This document shows positions 1-8,870 of a stretch of 64,000 nt of DNA, one piece after another; the stretch's first letter is position 1; each line of letters opens with the position of its first letter. This DNA is from Planctomycetes bacterium B3_Pla (GTDB lineage Bacteria; Planctomycetota; Phycisphaerae; Sedimentisphaerales; Anaerobacaceae): the NCBI GenBank assembly GCA_005223045.1, contig NJBM01000004.1:62001-126000 (forward strand). The letters are read 5' to 3'. The translations under genes and the position numbers were made by a program. The notes under the pieces were generated by a model that did not search any database, was not told the DNA's origin, and was given only the letters and a program-made list of their open reading frames with translations.

Positions 1-2
1 CA

Positions 3-3000
3 CATCCGTCCAAACCCTTCAGGATTCTTCCTGACGAATTCCTGATAACCCGGTTGTTGATTCACTTTACGAACAACGCGGGTGAGCCGGACTTCCGCTG
101 GGTCTGGCACGTTCACCAGGCCCATCCGCCGGAGGAGCCGCCTCCCGTGGGAGCTTATGACTTCGGCGATGCGCCCGATCCGACTTACCCGACTCTGTTG
201 GCGAATAACGGCGCACGGCATGTAATTGTGCCGCCTGTGACCTTAGGCTTCAACATAGACCCCGAACTCAACGGCCAGCCCAATGCGACAGCCACGGGCG
301 ATGACAATGACGGTAACGACGATGAAGACGGCGTGGTTTTCACCAGCGTTTTGACGCCGGGCCTGATGGCAAGTGTTGATGTGACTGCCGCCGTGCCAGG
401 TTTGTTGGACGCCTGGATCGATTTCAACGGCGACGGAAGTTGGGCCCAGCCCGGTGACCGGATTTTTGCGAGCCTGCCTTTGCTGCCGGGTGTAAACACC
501 CTTGCTTTCTTCGTGCACGGCAGCGCCTCGGCGAACATCACGACGTTCGCCCGTTTCAGATTCAGCACGGTTGGGGGACTGCCATACGACGGGCCGGCGC
601 CGGACGGTGAGGTGGAGGACTACACCGTCGAGATCGTGCGCGAGTCCAAACTCAAGCTCGACTTCGGCGATGCGCCAGATCAGCCTTATCCGACCCTGCT
701 GGCAGGCAACGGCGCGCGCCATATCATTGTGCCGCATATCGCCTTAGGTTTTGGTGTGGATCCTGAGTTAAACGGTCAGCCCAACGCAACAGCTACAGGC
801 GATGACACGGACGGCAACGATGACGAGGACGGCGTCGTTTTCACCACCGCGATTGTGCCGGGCCAACAGGCAACCGTCAATGTGACGGCCACCGTCGCCG
901 GGCGCCTGGATGCGTGGATAGACTTCGGCGGTGACGGCAGTTGGGCCCAGCCGGGAGACCGGATTTTCGCAGCCGTGCCGATAGCGTCGTTTCCTCCGGC
1001 GATCAACTCGCTGAACTTCCCGATCCCGCTTAACGCAGCGCCAAATATCACGACGTATGCTCGCTTCAGGTTCAGCAGCGCCGGCGGGCTGTCGTATGCC
1101 GGCCAGGCGCCGGATGGCGAGGTCGAGGACTATGCCGTAAGGATCGGGGATGCGCCGGTGGTCAAACCGTCGATTGAAAATGTGAAGTGGTCGCAGCCTC
1201 CTGTTGAAATTGACCCGAAGTCACCGACTCCCGTTTACTGCGGCTGGGATGAGACGTCGTTCTCCATGGTGCCTTTCGTATCCCCGAAATTCGAGCTGCG
1301 CAAGATAGTGGCCGACGATTTCCGCTGTCTCGGGACTATGCCGATAACCTCGGTTCACTGGTGGGGCTCGTATGAAGACTGGGACTCGTTCGAGCCGCCG
1401 CAGATCAAGCCAACTTCCTGGCTGATCGGGTTCTGGAGCAACGTTCCTGCTCTGCCGCAGGCTGACCCTGATTTTAGTCATCCGCAGACGCTGCTCTGGC
1501 AGTTCGAGGTCTCGGCCGACCGGGTGAGCGAAGAGCCTGTAGGCATTGACAATTTCCCCGACAAGTTTTCGGACACATGCTTCCAGTATTTCGTGAAGCT
1601 GAATCCGGATGAGTATTTCCGGCAGGCGGAATATCGTGACGCAACCACCGACGATGTTTTTTGGATCAGCATAGTAGCAGTCTATCCGGACCTGACCCTT
1701 CCCAAATTCACGTGGGGGTGGAAGACCCGACCGTGGCCCTGGATGGACGATGCAGTGACATTCGATCGGACAGGTGAGCTTGAGCCGGGCTTGTCGCTGT
1801 TACCACAGATTATCAGCCCCTTGTCGGATTCGGCGATCTGCGGCGAGCCGGAAGGCTACGACATGGCTTTCGAGCTTGATACCGATCCGGACTACATCAA
1901 GTGGCAGCAGCCGTTCACCGGAATCCGTCACTGGCCTCACTATGAAGATGAAGAATCGATGGCGACCGGGGGCGGTGGAACAGGCGGGGGGGGCAAGTGG
2001 ATTCAGCAGCCCGATCTGAGCGAAAGAGGCCTGGACGTTGACGCCACGGCGGACTTCCCGCCAACCTGGCCGCCTGTAACCGTGGCGGATGACTTCTTAT
2101 GCACCACACCCGGCCCGCTGACAGACATTACCATTTGGAGTTCCTTCTTTGAAGACCAGTTGCCGGGCAATGGCGTCGATTCGATAAGGTTCACGCTGAG
2201 CATTTACAGGAGTCTTTCTACTTACCCAATCAACACAGGCTCCAGCACGCCCGGAGAGTTACTATGGACGCGCGAGTTCCGGACCGGCGAGTATAGCTCC
2301 GGTATATTCGCCGAGAACTTGGCCGAAGGCTGGTATGTGCCGGCCCTTGAGGGCCAGAACTATCAATCCCTGGGTGACACGGTCTGCTGGAAGTATGATT
2401 TCCACATCAATGAGGACGATGCGTTCATCCAGCAGGGCACTCCGGACAATCCAGTTGTGTACTGGCTGGCCGTTCAGGGTTTCATGGCGCACCCGCCCGG
2501 GTCGATTGCGACGCGGTTCGGCTGGAAAACCTCGCCCGACCATTGGAACGACGGCGCCATCTGGGCCTTGGGCGAGGATACGCCTTCCGGTTCCGATACT
2601 GGTGTGTGGAACAGGTTGAACTATCCGGCCGGTCACTCATTACGCGGCGACAAAATAGATCTTGCATTCGCAGTCTCGACGACGCAGGACGAGCCGCAGC
2701 AGGGGCTTGCCGTTCGACGCCTCGTCGCCGACGATTGGCGATGTGACAAAAAAACGCCGGTGACGGCTGCGGTGTGGTGGGGCTCGTATATCGGCTACAA
2801 GTACCGGGCGTGTGAGTGCCCGAAAGAGCCGTCGCCGACCAGTCCCGATTACTTCTTGCTTTCGATCTGGACGGATGTCCCGGCAACGTCAACCAATCCG
2901 TTTAGCCATCCGCGCGAGAAGATTTGGGAATGTGAGGTCTTTGATTACGACCAGGTGCTGGTCGGCTATGACAAGCATCCTCATGACCCGGCCGGTGCGC

Positions 3001-3290
3001 AAGCGGGACCGCGAGAGCCGGTATTCCGGTACTCGGCGCGGCTGCCCGAAGACAAATGGTTCTCCCAGAGCAATGTCGGTCAGATCTACTGGTTCAGCGT
3101 AGTCGCGATTTACCCTGACGGCCAGGCTGCCAACTATCCGTGGGGCTGGACGAACCACGAGCACGCATTCCAGGATGATGCCGTGGCAGGGCGCGTTGAC
3201 GCCGGCGGTGCTTGGCGGTGGGAGGCCCTTGAAGACCAAACCGGCAGAACCGAGGATATGTCATTTGTCCTGTTTACCGATCCAAGGTGA
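3..3290 (+). CDS. Secreted GEVED-repeat protein, 5' end outside window
   Basis: The reading frame is open to the left edge of the window, so the gene is 5' truncated; a TTG at 54 is in frame but is probably not the real start. Two tandem modules of about 150 residues each begin with DFGDAPD and end with DGEVEDY. Between these lie an acidic GDDxDGNDDEDGVVF stretch and DAWIDFxGDGSWAQPGDRIF, the signature of the GEVED domain common in secreted proteins. Three further modules follow with (V)KWxQPP, VADDFRC or VADDWRC and WWGSY motifs, each about 200 residues, a repeat type I associate with Planctomycetota but cannot name with certainty. The protein is rich in Asp, Trp and Pro, with no membrane segment in the visible part. 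A secreted or cell-surface, possibly calcium-binding structural role is inferred. It converges on the metallophosphoesterase gene 46 bp downstream. Confidence 0.8.
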   Translation, partial: HPSKPFRILPDEFLITRLLIHFTNNAGEPDFRWVWHVHQAHPPEEPPPVGAYDFGDAPDPTYPTLLANNGARHVIVPPVTLGFNIDPELNGQPNATATGDDNDGNDDEDGVVFTSVLTPGLMASVDVTAAVPGLLDAWIDFNGDGSWAQPGDRIFASLPLLPGVNTLAFFVHGSASANITTFARFRFSTVGGLPYDGPAPDGEVEDYTVEIVRESKLKLDFGDAPDQPYPTLLAGNGARHIIVPHIALGFGVDPELNGQPNATATGDDTDGNDDEDGVVFTTAIVPGQQATVNVTATVAGRLDAWIDFGGDGSWAQPGDRIFAAVPIASFPPAINSLNFPIPLNAAPNITTYARFRFSSAGGLSYAGQAPDGEVEDYAVRIGDAPVVKPSIENVKWSQPPVEIDPKSPTPVYCGWDETSFSMVPFVSPKFELRKIVADDFRCLGTMPITSVHWWGSYEDWDSFEPPQIKPTSWLIGFWSNVPALPQADPDFSHPQTLLWQFEVSADRVSEEPVGIDNFPDKFSDTCFQYFVKLNPDEYFRQAEYRDATTDDVFWISIVAVYPDLTLPKFTWGWKTRPWPWMDDAVTFDRTGELEPGLSLLPQIISPLSDSAICGEPEGYDMAFELDTDPDYIKWQQPFTGIRHWPHYEDEESMATGGGGTGGGGKWIQQPDLSERGLDVDATADFPPTWPPVTVADDFLCTTPGPLTDITIWSSFFEDQLPGNGVDSIRFTLSIYRSLSTYPINTGSSTPGELLWTREFRTGEYSSGIFAENLAEGWYVPALEGQNYQSLGDTVCWKYDFHINEDDAFIQQGTPDNPVVYWLAVQGFMAHPPGSIATRFGWKTSPDHWNDGAIWALGEDTPSGSDTGVWNRLNYPAGHSLRGDKIDLAFAVSTTQDEPQQGLAVRRLVADDWRCDKKTPVTAAVWWGSYIGYKYRACECPKEPSPTSPDYFLLSIWTDVPATSTNPFSHPREKIWECEVFDYDQVLVGYDKHPHDPAGAQAGPREPVFRYSARLPEDKWFSQSNVGQIYWFSVVAIYPDGQAANYPWGWTNHEHAFQDDAVAGRVDAGGAWRWEALEDQTGRTEDMSFVLFTDPR

Positions 3291-3335
3291 TGCAGTGCCG
3301 GTCATCGGACCCGCGTAGTCGCCCTGGGCAGGCTC

Positions 3336-4559
3336 CTAAGTGGCGACGGTAAAATTGGCTGACTCTATCACGATGGTTCCGTCGGGCCAGGTAACGTGAG
3401 CGGTGAGACGGTGCTTGCCGCCGACAAGCGCCGTGGTATCGGCGCGAAGACTGAAGTGGTGGGGCATCTGCATTTTGACATAGCCGCCTTTTTCAGTGTA
3501 TGGTTGCATGGGCGTCCATGGGCCGGAGTCGATACGGGCCTTTGCCGTTGAGCCGTTGGGGGCGTCGTAGCAGTTGAAAACGATAGGAGTGCTCTTCGCG
3601 GCAATAATCGGGTTGTCGAGGCCCGAGAATTCGCCCCGGCTGTCCACTTTCGATTCACAGCTTGAAACATATCGATGGCTTATGCGGCCTGCTCTGACTT
3701 CTATAATCCGGTAGCCTCGCGGGACGTTATCGACGCCGCGCTCGAATCCTTCGCCCGAGCGCCACCAGCAGCCGCAGACTGAAATGCTCGACACGAATTC
3801 GATACCCTTGACGGTGGTACGTTCGTTTTCATGGGCATGTCCCTGCAGGACGAGCTTTACGTTGTGTTGTGCGAGGAGATTGATAAGCTCTTCGGCGCGT
3901 GATTCATTGAACTGCGGCGCGATGGGGAAGTCCCCGGGAAAAGCACCGCCGCCTCGCCGTTTGATGTAGGTTGAGACAATCGGAATATGGACGCCACAGA
4001 TGATGGGGGTCTGCTGCGGCACAGCTTGAAGATCGGCTTTCAGCCAGGCAATCTGTCGCGGATCGAGACTGGCATCGATGGTGTTTTTGCCCTGGCGCTC
4101 GACGACTTTATTGCCGTCAATGGTGATAAAGTGTACGCCGCCAAAGTCAAAAGAGTAGTAAGCGGGGCCAAAGCTGTCATTAAAAAGCCTGCGCGGATTT
4201 GTGTCGTACAGGGCGATGTCGTGATTGCCCGGGCAGGCATAAAACGGCATTCGGAACTGCTTGATACAATCGAGATAGACCTTGCCCGATTTAGGGTAGA
4301 GGCTCATATCGCCCATGTCCCATACGAATGTGGGCTTGAGGGAGTTGATCTCAGCGATGGTTTTGCCGAATTTGGAGACGGCGATTTTGCCACGTTCGAT
4401 ATGAACGTCGGTAATAAAGGCAATATCGAAGTCTCGAACGTCCCTTGCATTGGGTGCCGCAGCGGCGGATATGTTGCGAGCCGCTCCGAGATATGCCATA
4501 GCCGAGAGTGAAAGAAATTGTCTTCGGTCCATTCTGTACTTCGTTCTTTTGTGTTTCAC
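3336..4559 (-). CDS. Tat-exported calcineurin-like metallophosphoesterase
   Basis: This is a 407-residue protein with a twin-arginine leader (RRQFLSLSAMAYLGAARN) near its start. The metallophosphoesterase motifs appear in order: DIAFITDVHIE (metal-binding D and H), WDMGDMS (GD), CPGNHD (GNHD), VHIPI and LQGHAHENE (GHxH). These give the dinuclear metal centre of the calcineurin-like phosphodiesterase and purple acid phosphatase superfamily. About 130 C-terminal residues form an additional, probably beta-rich, domain. It would act outside the cytoplasm on a phosphomonoester or phosphodiester; the substrate cannot be read from sequence. Two starts are possible: ATG 4559, or ATG 4532, which begins directly at MDRRQF. 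The gene lies 43 bp downstream of the large LamG protein gene on the same strand and could be cotranscribed with it. Confidence 0.88.
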   Translation of the reverse strand: MKHKRTKYRMDRRQFLSLSAMAYLGAARNISAAAAPNARDVRDFDIAFITDVHIERGKIAVSKFGKTIAEINSLKPTFVWDMGDMSLYPKSGKVYLDCIKQFRMPFYACPGNHDIALYDTNPRRLFNDSFGPAYYSFDFGGVHFITIDGNKVVERQGKNTIDASLDPRQIAWLKADLQAVPQQTPIICGVHIPIVSTYIKRRGGGAFPGDFPIAPQFNESRAEELINLLAQHNVKLVLQGHAHENERTTVKGIEFVSSISVCGCWWRSGEGFERGVDNVPRGYRIIEVRAGRISHRYVSSCESKVDSRGEFSGLDNPIIAAKSTPIVFNCYDAPNGSTAKARIDSGPWTPMQPYTEKGGYVKMQMPHHFSLRADTTALVGGKHRLTAHVTWPDGTIVIESANFTVAT

Positions 4560-4602
4560 CCGTTTCTATTGTTAGTTCGCATTATAGCCATGATGTCCGC
4601 TC

Positions 4603-7600
4603 CTAAGGAGTAGTCCCCGGCTGATACAACCTGATATCGTCGAAGTACATCGTGCCTGAGCCGCCGGGCGCAGTGGCATTGCCCTTGGCGCCTAGGCCGA
4701 TAGCAATCTTGTCAACATCGGTCAGATTTATGCCCTGATCTGCAAGAGTCTGCAACGGGATAACCCATTCTGTCCAGGCGTTCATCGTCGCTGCGGCCGG
4801 ATCATCGTGAACAACCACAGCCGATGTGCCGGTGCTGTTTGAAACCTCCACGTAAAGCGGCTCGGCTGCATTGCTGGCTATTCCGATATCCTGATGCAGC
4901 CACTGTGCACCGGCCGAGCCCGTAATCGTAACGTTCGAGAATTTCGCTTCACAAGTCAAACTCGCATTGTGGCTGGTCAGCGCCAGACCTATGTAAACGT
5001 CGGATGCCATAGAGATATTGGTTGGAACCGAAAGCTCCACAGGCTCCCAGGTTGTGCCGTTGGTCGAATGGGAAGCTGTGAAGTTGCCCGCGACGTCGCG
5101 CTCCAATTTTACCCAGTGCGGCGAGGTGATCCCGGCCTGCGTCGTGTTAAAGCTGCCGGTGTTCGTATCCGTGCGGCCCCGAGAGGCTACGCCGTTCTCC
5201 GGCATGACACATATAAAGGCATGTTTCGAGCCGGCATCCAGCGTTTCGCGAATCATCACACCTGCCCTGGCGGCGGCGTGTGTATTCTGGATGCTGTCGA
5301 TCCTCGCGACTATCGTTCCGGCGCCCGTGAGCGTTTTGTAGGCGAAGTGGAGCTGATCGGATGTTCCTGCGATATCCGAGCCGGAGGCGGTCATCGTGTA
5401 CGTGCCGGCCGGGCCTTCGGTGAAGCTGCCGACAGACGCCGGATAGCCTCGGAACCACAGCGATAGTTTCTCGACGCCTTGCTCTGTCCAGTCGCGCGGA
5501 TAAGTCAGCGTCAGCACGGTCTCGGAATTTGTTACACCAGCCGTGTTGTCGTAAGAGAACGGCATGGACTGCCGACCGCCGTGGATAATCGCCTGCTCGG
5601 TATAAGGTGGAAGCAGATACCCAACTTGTGAGCCGTTGGCGGGAACACCAAATCCGTCGATCCACGCCTGCCAGATGGCCTCTCCCGCCGCATCGTCGTC
5701 CGTATAGAACTCGAAATCGTCCACAACGAGGAAGGTAGCCGTGGTGAAGCTCCAGAGCGGGCCCTTCCAGGGGCTGTTGGGATTGACGTCATTGATCTCG
5801 TCCACCCGCCAGTAATAGGTGGCGCCCCAATCGAGCTTTGGAGGCGAGAAGCCTGTTTCTGTTTGTCGGCCCTGATAAACACCGGTCGCGCCTGAATCCG
5901 CGCCGGCAACGGCATCCGCGTCGGCACCGAAATACACATCGTGCTGGGCGGCGTTATCACCGGCAATCCACCTGAGTTCGAGCGTCTGCCTGGTATCGAT
6001 TGCCTCGTTTGCCGGCTTAGGTGAACCGGCCCGCACAGGCGGAGAGAACGCCACTGCCGGGATGATCGCTTTGGCCTGATGGGCGCTTTCCCACATAAGT
6101 TGAGCCGTTGCGCTTGCCGATTCGCCGCCGGCTTCGTTGTCGCGCCCCCACATCTCGATGGAAACCTTCCAGCCGGCCTGCAGCTCGATCGGATCCGACC
6201 GATACTCATTCAATCTATAGACGTCCCAGCGATCAATCACGAGCTGGTCGTTGACCCACAACTTGACGCCGTCCTCGGTAGCGGCATAAAAGCGATAGGC
6301 CTCGGTGAACGCAATCTCCAGCTCGCCTCGCCAGCGGACCGAGAAGTCATCGTCGTTGACAACACCCGGCTCAGGCGAGTCCGAACCCCAGGCGAAGTCA
6401 ACGCCGGCATCGAGCCGAGTCAACACCGGCTCGCCGGACACACTCGGGTTGTTGAAATATTCACCCTTGAGCCCGCCGCCGGCGCCGGCCGTCGTGAAGC
6501 TCCAGAGATTGCCTGTATGAGTTTGAGCGCCGTCGAACTCGTCAATGCGCCAGTAATATGTAGTCCCCGGCTCAAGCGCCCCGGGGTCGTATGTCGCAGG
6601 CGTCTGTGACGCTCCGCCCGTGGCGGCGGTCACGTCATCAGGATTGCTGCCGAAGTACACGGTGTGCAGCTTGGCCCCTATGCCCGGCGCCCAACTCAGC
6701 GTCAAGCCCGTCCCGAGGAATCTGGCCCCGTCGGCCGGGTCCGGGTTATATGCCTCTGTTGGCGGTACTGTAAAGCTCCAGACTTCGCCTTTCCACGGAC
6801 TGCCCGGCTCGGCGGGATTCACCTCATCGATGCGCCAGTAGTAGGTCGCGCCGAGTTGCAGGCCGGTCGGCTCCGGGAAGCCGGGGAACCCGACCACCTG
6901 GAAGTTCATAGTCGTATTGCCGACGAATGTGCCCTCTGCGCCTTCGTTGACGGCGTCGAAATCAGTGCCGAAATACAGATCGTGAGAAACAGCCAGGTCG
7001 CCGGCGCCCCATTTGAGGTTGGCCCATGTGTCTTCGTGCCTGGCGCCATTCTTCGGCTGTGGCCCATACGCGAGAGGATTGGGCTCGCCTTCCATGATTG
7101 CCGCGATCTCTTCGGCGCTGAGCGCTCGATTGTAGATTCGCAGATCGTCGAGCGGGCCGGGGAACATTCGACCCATCCTCTGGTCAAGCGTGCCCAGCCA
7201 TATCTCGCCGAGAGGCCCCTGGAACAGGTTGGTCTCCGGCTGCCTTCCTACTTCCTGGCCATCGACGTACAATATCATTTCGCTCTCGGTCTGGACCGTT
7301 GTGGCATGATGCCAGACACCGTCGTCGTAGGTCTCGGTGGTGACAATATTGTTGCCTCCCCCTGAAGCAAAGGGAAAGCGGTGCAGGTTGCGCAGTGTGC
7401 CGTCTGGATTGATTTCCAGAAGAACACCATTCACTCCCGTAGGCCCTTTTGCCGAGAGCACATCTCTGTCTCCGGAGCCGTTATCGATCCTGAACCAGAT
7501 GGCTATCGTATATAAAGGCAGTTCATACGGTGTGCCGTCGATGTGGATGTGGTCGTCGGTCCCGTCGAGTATCATGATGCCTCTGTGCCCGGCGTCGGTG

Positions 7601-7788
7601 CCCCAGGTCGGGCCGCCGAGAAGGGTAGCATCGTTGCCGTTGCCGCTTTGATCGCGGGCGACATCCCCCGTATCCTCGTCGAATGTCCACCATCCGACGA
7701 GGCTCGGATCGACGTCTTGCGCAGTGCTCGCCGTAGCCAGACCCAAGAACAGGACGAAAGAAATCAGACAAGTCAGTTTCCCGCACAT
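4603..7788 (-). CDS. Large secreted LamG / PA14 / fibronectin-like multidomain protein
   Basis: This 1061-residue protein has a Sec signal peptide (MCGKLTCLISFVLFLGLATA). Domains in order: LamG/concanavalin-like (about 26-230, starting LVGWWTFDEDTG); two fibronectin-like modules with SHDLYFG and YYWRIDE motifs (about 235-435); PA14 (about 438-570, GGLKGEYFNNP and WVNDQLVIDRWD); another fibronectin-like module (about 580-700); and a C-terminal beta-sandwich starting VDDFEFYTDDD and ending GTMYFDDIRLYQ. A DUF1349-like beta-sandwich of about 170 residues (about 790-960) is inserted inside that last domain. LamG and PA14 usually bind carbohydrate, so a surface glycan-binding role is inferred. It is related to the four tandem paralogs at 38295-49605. 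The ribosome-binding site AGGAGG lies just upstream, and a promoter is visible at 7840-7869. Confidence 0.85.
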   Translation of the reverse strand: MCGKLTCLISFVLFLGLATASTAQDVDPSLVGWWTFDEDTGDVARDQSGNGNDATLLGGPTWGTDAGHRGIMILDGTDDHIHIDGTPYELPLYTIAIWFRIDNGSGDRDVLSAKGPTGVNGVLLEINPDGTLRNLHRFPFASGGGNNIVTTETYDDGVWHHATTVQTESEMILYVDGQEVGRQPETNLFQGPLGEIWLGTLDQRMGRMFPGPLDDLRIYNRALSAEEIAAIMEGEPNPLAYGPQPKNGARHEDTWANLKWGAGDLAVSHDLYFGTDFDAVNEGAEGTFVGNTTMNFQVVGFPGFPEPTGLQLGATYYWRIDEVNPAEPGSPWKGEVWSFTVPPTEAYNPDPADGARFLGTGLTLSWAPGIGAKLHTVYFGSNPDDVTAATGGASQTPATYDPGALEPGTTYYWRIDEFDGAQTHTGNLWSFTTAGAGGGLKGEYFNNPSVSGEPVLTRLDAGVDFAWGSDSPEPGVVNDDDFSVRWRGELEIAFTEAYRFYAATEDGVKLWVNDQLVIDRWDVYRLNEYRSDPIELQAGWKVSIEMWGRDNEAGGESASATAQLMWESAHQAKAIIPAVAFSPPVRAGSPKPANEAIDTRQTLELRWIAGDNAAQHDVYFGADADAVAGADSGATGVYQGRQTETGFSPPKLDWGATYYWRVDEINDVNPNSPWKGPLWSFTTATFLVVDDFEFYTDDDAAGEAIWQAWIDGFGVPANGSQVGYLLPPYTEQAIIHGGRQSMPFSYDNTAGVTNSETVLTLTYPRDWTEQGVEKLSLWFRGYPASVGSFTEGPAGTYTMTASGSDIAGTSDQLHFAYKTLTGAGTIVARIDSIQNTHAAARAGVMIRETLDAGSKHAFICVMPENGVASRGRTDTNTGSFNTTQAGITSPHWVKLERDVAGNFTASHSTNGTTWEPVELSVPTNISMASDVYIGLALTSHNASLTCEAKFSNVTITGSAGAQWLHQDIGIASNAAEPLYVEVSNSTGTSAVVVHDDPAAATMNAWTEWVIPLQTLADQGINLTDVDKIAIGLGAKGNATAPGGSGTMYFDDIRLYQPGTTP

Positions 7789-7839
7789 AGTGATCCTCCT
7801 CGATATTAAGAATAGTAGATACCTAATTTGCTACCTTTA

Positions 7840-7869
7840 TTTATACCAGAACGGTCGTCCTGCCGTCAA
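7840..7869 (-). promoter_or_regulatory. Sigma70-type promoter of the LamG/PA14 gene
   Basis: Read on the minus strand, -35 TTGACG (7864-7869) is followed by an 18-bp spacer and -10 TATAAA (7840-7845), about 45 bp before the start codon at 7788. The same -35, 18-bp spacing and TCTGGTATAA context recur upstream of two paralogous genes (43135-43164 and 49792-49821). Confidence 0.6.
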
Positions 7870-7891
7870 GCAAAATCGCCCGGACTTTTCA

Positions 7892-7920
7892 TTGATTTAC
7901 CCCTTGAAAAAGGTTATAAA
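7892..7920 (+). promoter_or_regulatory. Sigma70-type promoter of pseudopilin 1
   Basis: -35 TTGATT (7892-7897), a 17-bp spacer and -10 TATAAA (7915-7920), 47 bp before the ATG at 7968. It is divergent from the promoter at 7840-7869. Confidence 0.45.
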
Positions 7921-7967
7921 CGTTATAAAGCGGTCGGTTCTACCGCATAACAGGTTGGAGCATTGTC

Positions 7968-8786
7968 ATGAAAGAGCGCAGGGCCTTTACCCTGATTGAA
8001 CTTCTGGTGGTGATCGCCATCATTGCGCTGCTGATGGCGATATTGATGCCGGCTTTGCAGCGGGTAAGAAGGCAGGGCAGAAGCGTTGCATGCCTGAGCA
8101 GGCTCAAGCAATGGGGCTTGTACTTCGCATTGTACGCCGAAGACCACGATGGCCGATTCATGGCGGGCCACACGGCCCAGCCTCAGGCCAACCGGTGGGT
8201 CAGTGCAATGGGGGACTACTACAAGTGGGATGACGAATTCACCTGTTGTCCGAATGCCACCAAACCGTGGGTAGATGAGTATGGTGTCAGTGAGGGAGCT
8301 GAGGGGACGGATGTCGGTGTGACTATGGCCTGGGGCTACATGAATCAGGGTCACTGGGTCAAGCCGATCAAGGGAAGCTACGGCATCAACGGCTATTGTG
8401 TTGATCCCCCTCGAGGCAGGGAACCTCGCGGGGACGCAAGCTGGTACTGGCGAGGCCCGAATGTTGCCGGGGCTGCGTATGTGCCATTGTTTCTGGGGGC
8501 CCAGCGCTATAATGGTGTCGTGGACTCAGTTGATGCCCCTCCGGTATATGACGGCCAGGGGTGGGCCGACGGTGGCGGCGGGCGCATGTTGCGTTACTGC
8601 CTGAACCGACACGATGGTTTTGTGAACGGGCTTTTCATGGACTTCTCCGCCAGGAAAATAGGCCTCAAGGAGTTGTGGACGTTCAAGTGGCACCGACAGT
8701 ACGACACCAGCGGTCCCTGGACAACGGCAGGCGGCTGTCAGCCCGGCGACTGGCCGGAATGGATGATGAGTTTCAAAGATTATTGA
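7968..8786 (+). CDS. Lone prepilin-like protein (type II pseudopilin family)
   Basis: This 272-residue protein starts with a prepilin leader, MKERRA followed by [16 protein letters not shown]. Prepilin peptidase would cut after Ala6, with the conserved Glu at mature position 5. A single N-terminal hydrophobic helix is followed by [20 protein letters not shown], the usual linker of the planctomycete 'H-X9-DG' pseudopilin family. Near the C terminus, [19 protein letters not shown] occupies the H-X9-DG position but has DF in place of DG. The tail [15 protein letters not shown] closely matches the pseudopilin at 32134-32934, so the two are paralogs. No pilus or secretion-motor genes lie nearby. 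It is probably a minor pseudopilin or surface protein processed by a system encoded elsewhere. Confidence 0.85.
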   Translation: MKERRAFTLIELLVVIAIIALLMAILMPALQRVRRQGRSVACLSRLKQWGLYFALYAEDHDGRFMAGHTAQPQANRWVSAMGDYYKWDDEFTCCPNATKPWVDEYGVSEGAEGTDVGVTMAWGYMNQGHWVKPIKGSYGINGYCVDPPRGREPRGDASWYWRGPNVAGAAYVPLFLGAQRYNGVVDSVDAPPVYDGQGWADGGGGRMLRYCLNRHDGFVNGLFMDFSARKIGLKELWTFKWHRQYDTSGPWTTAGGCQPGDWPEWMMSFKDY

Positions 8787-8870
8787 CGGCACGGCGCGGC
8801 GAGCGATGCCGTGCGAACGCAATTCCGTTCACGGAGATTCCTTTATGCGATTGTTTTGAGAGATCGACAC

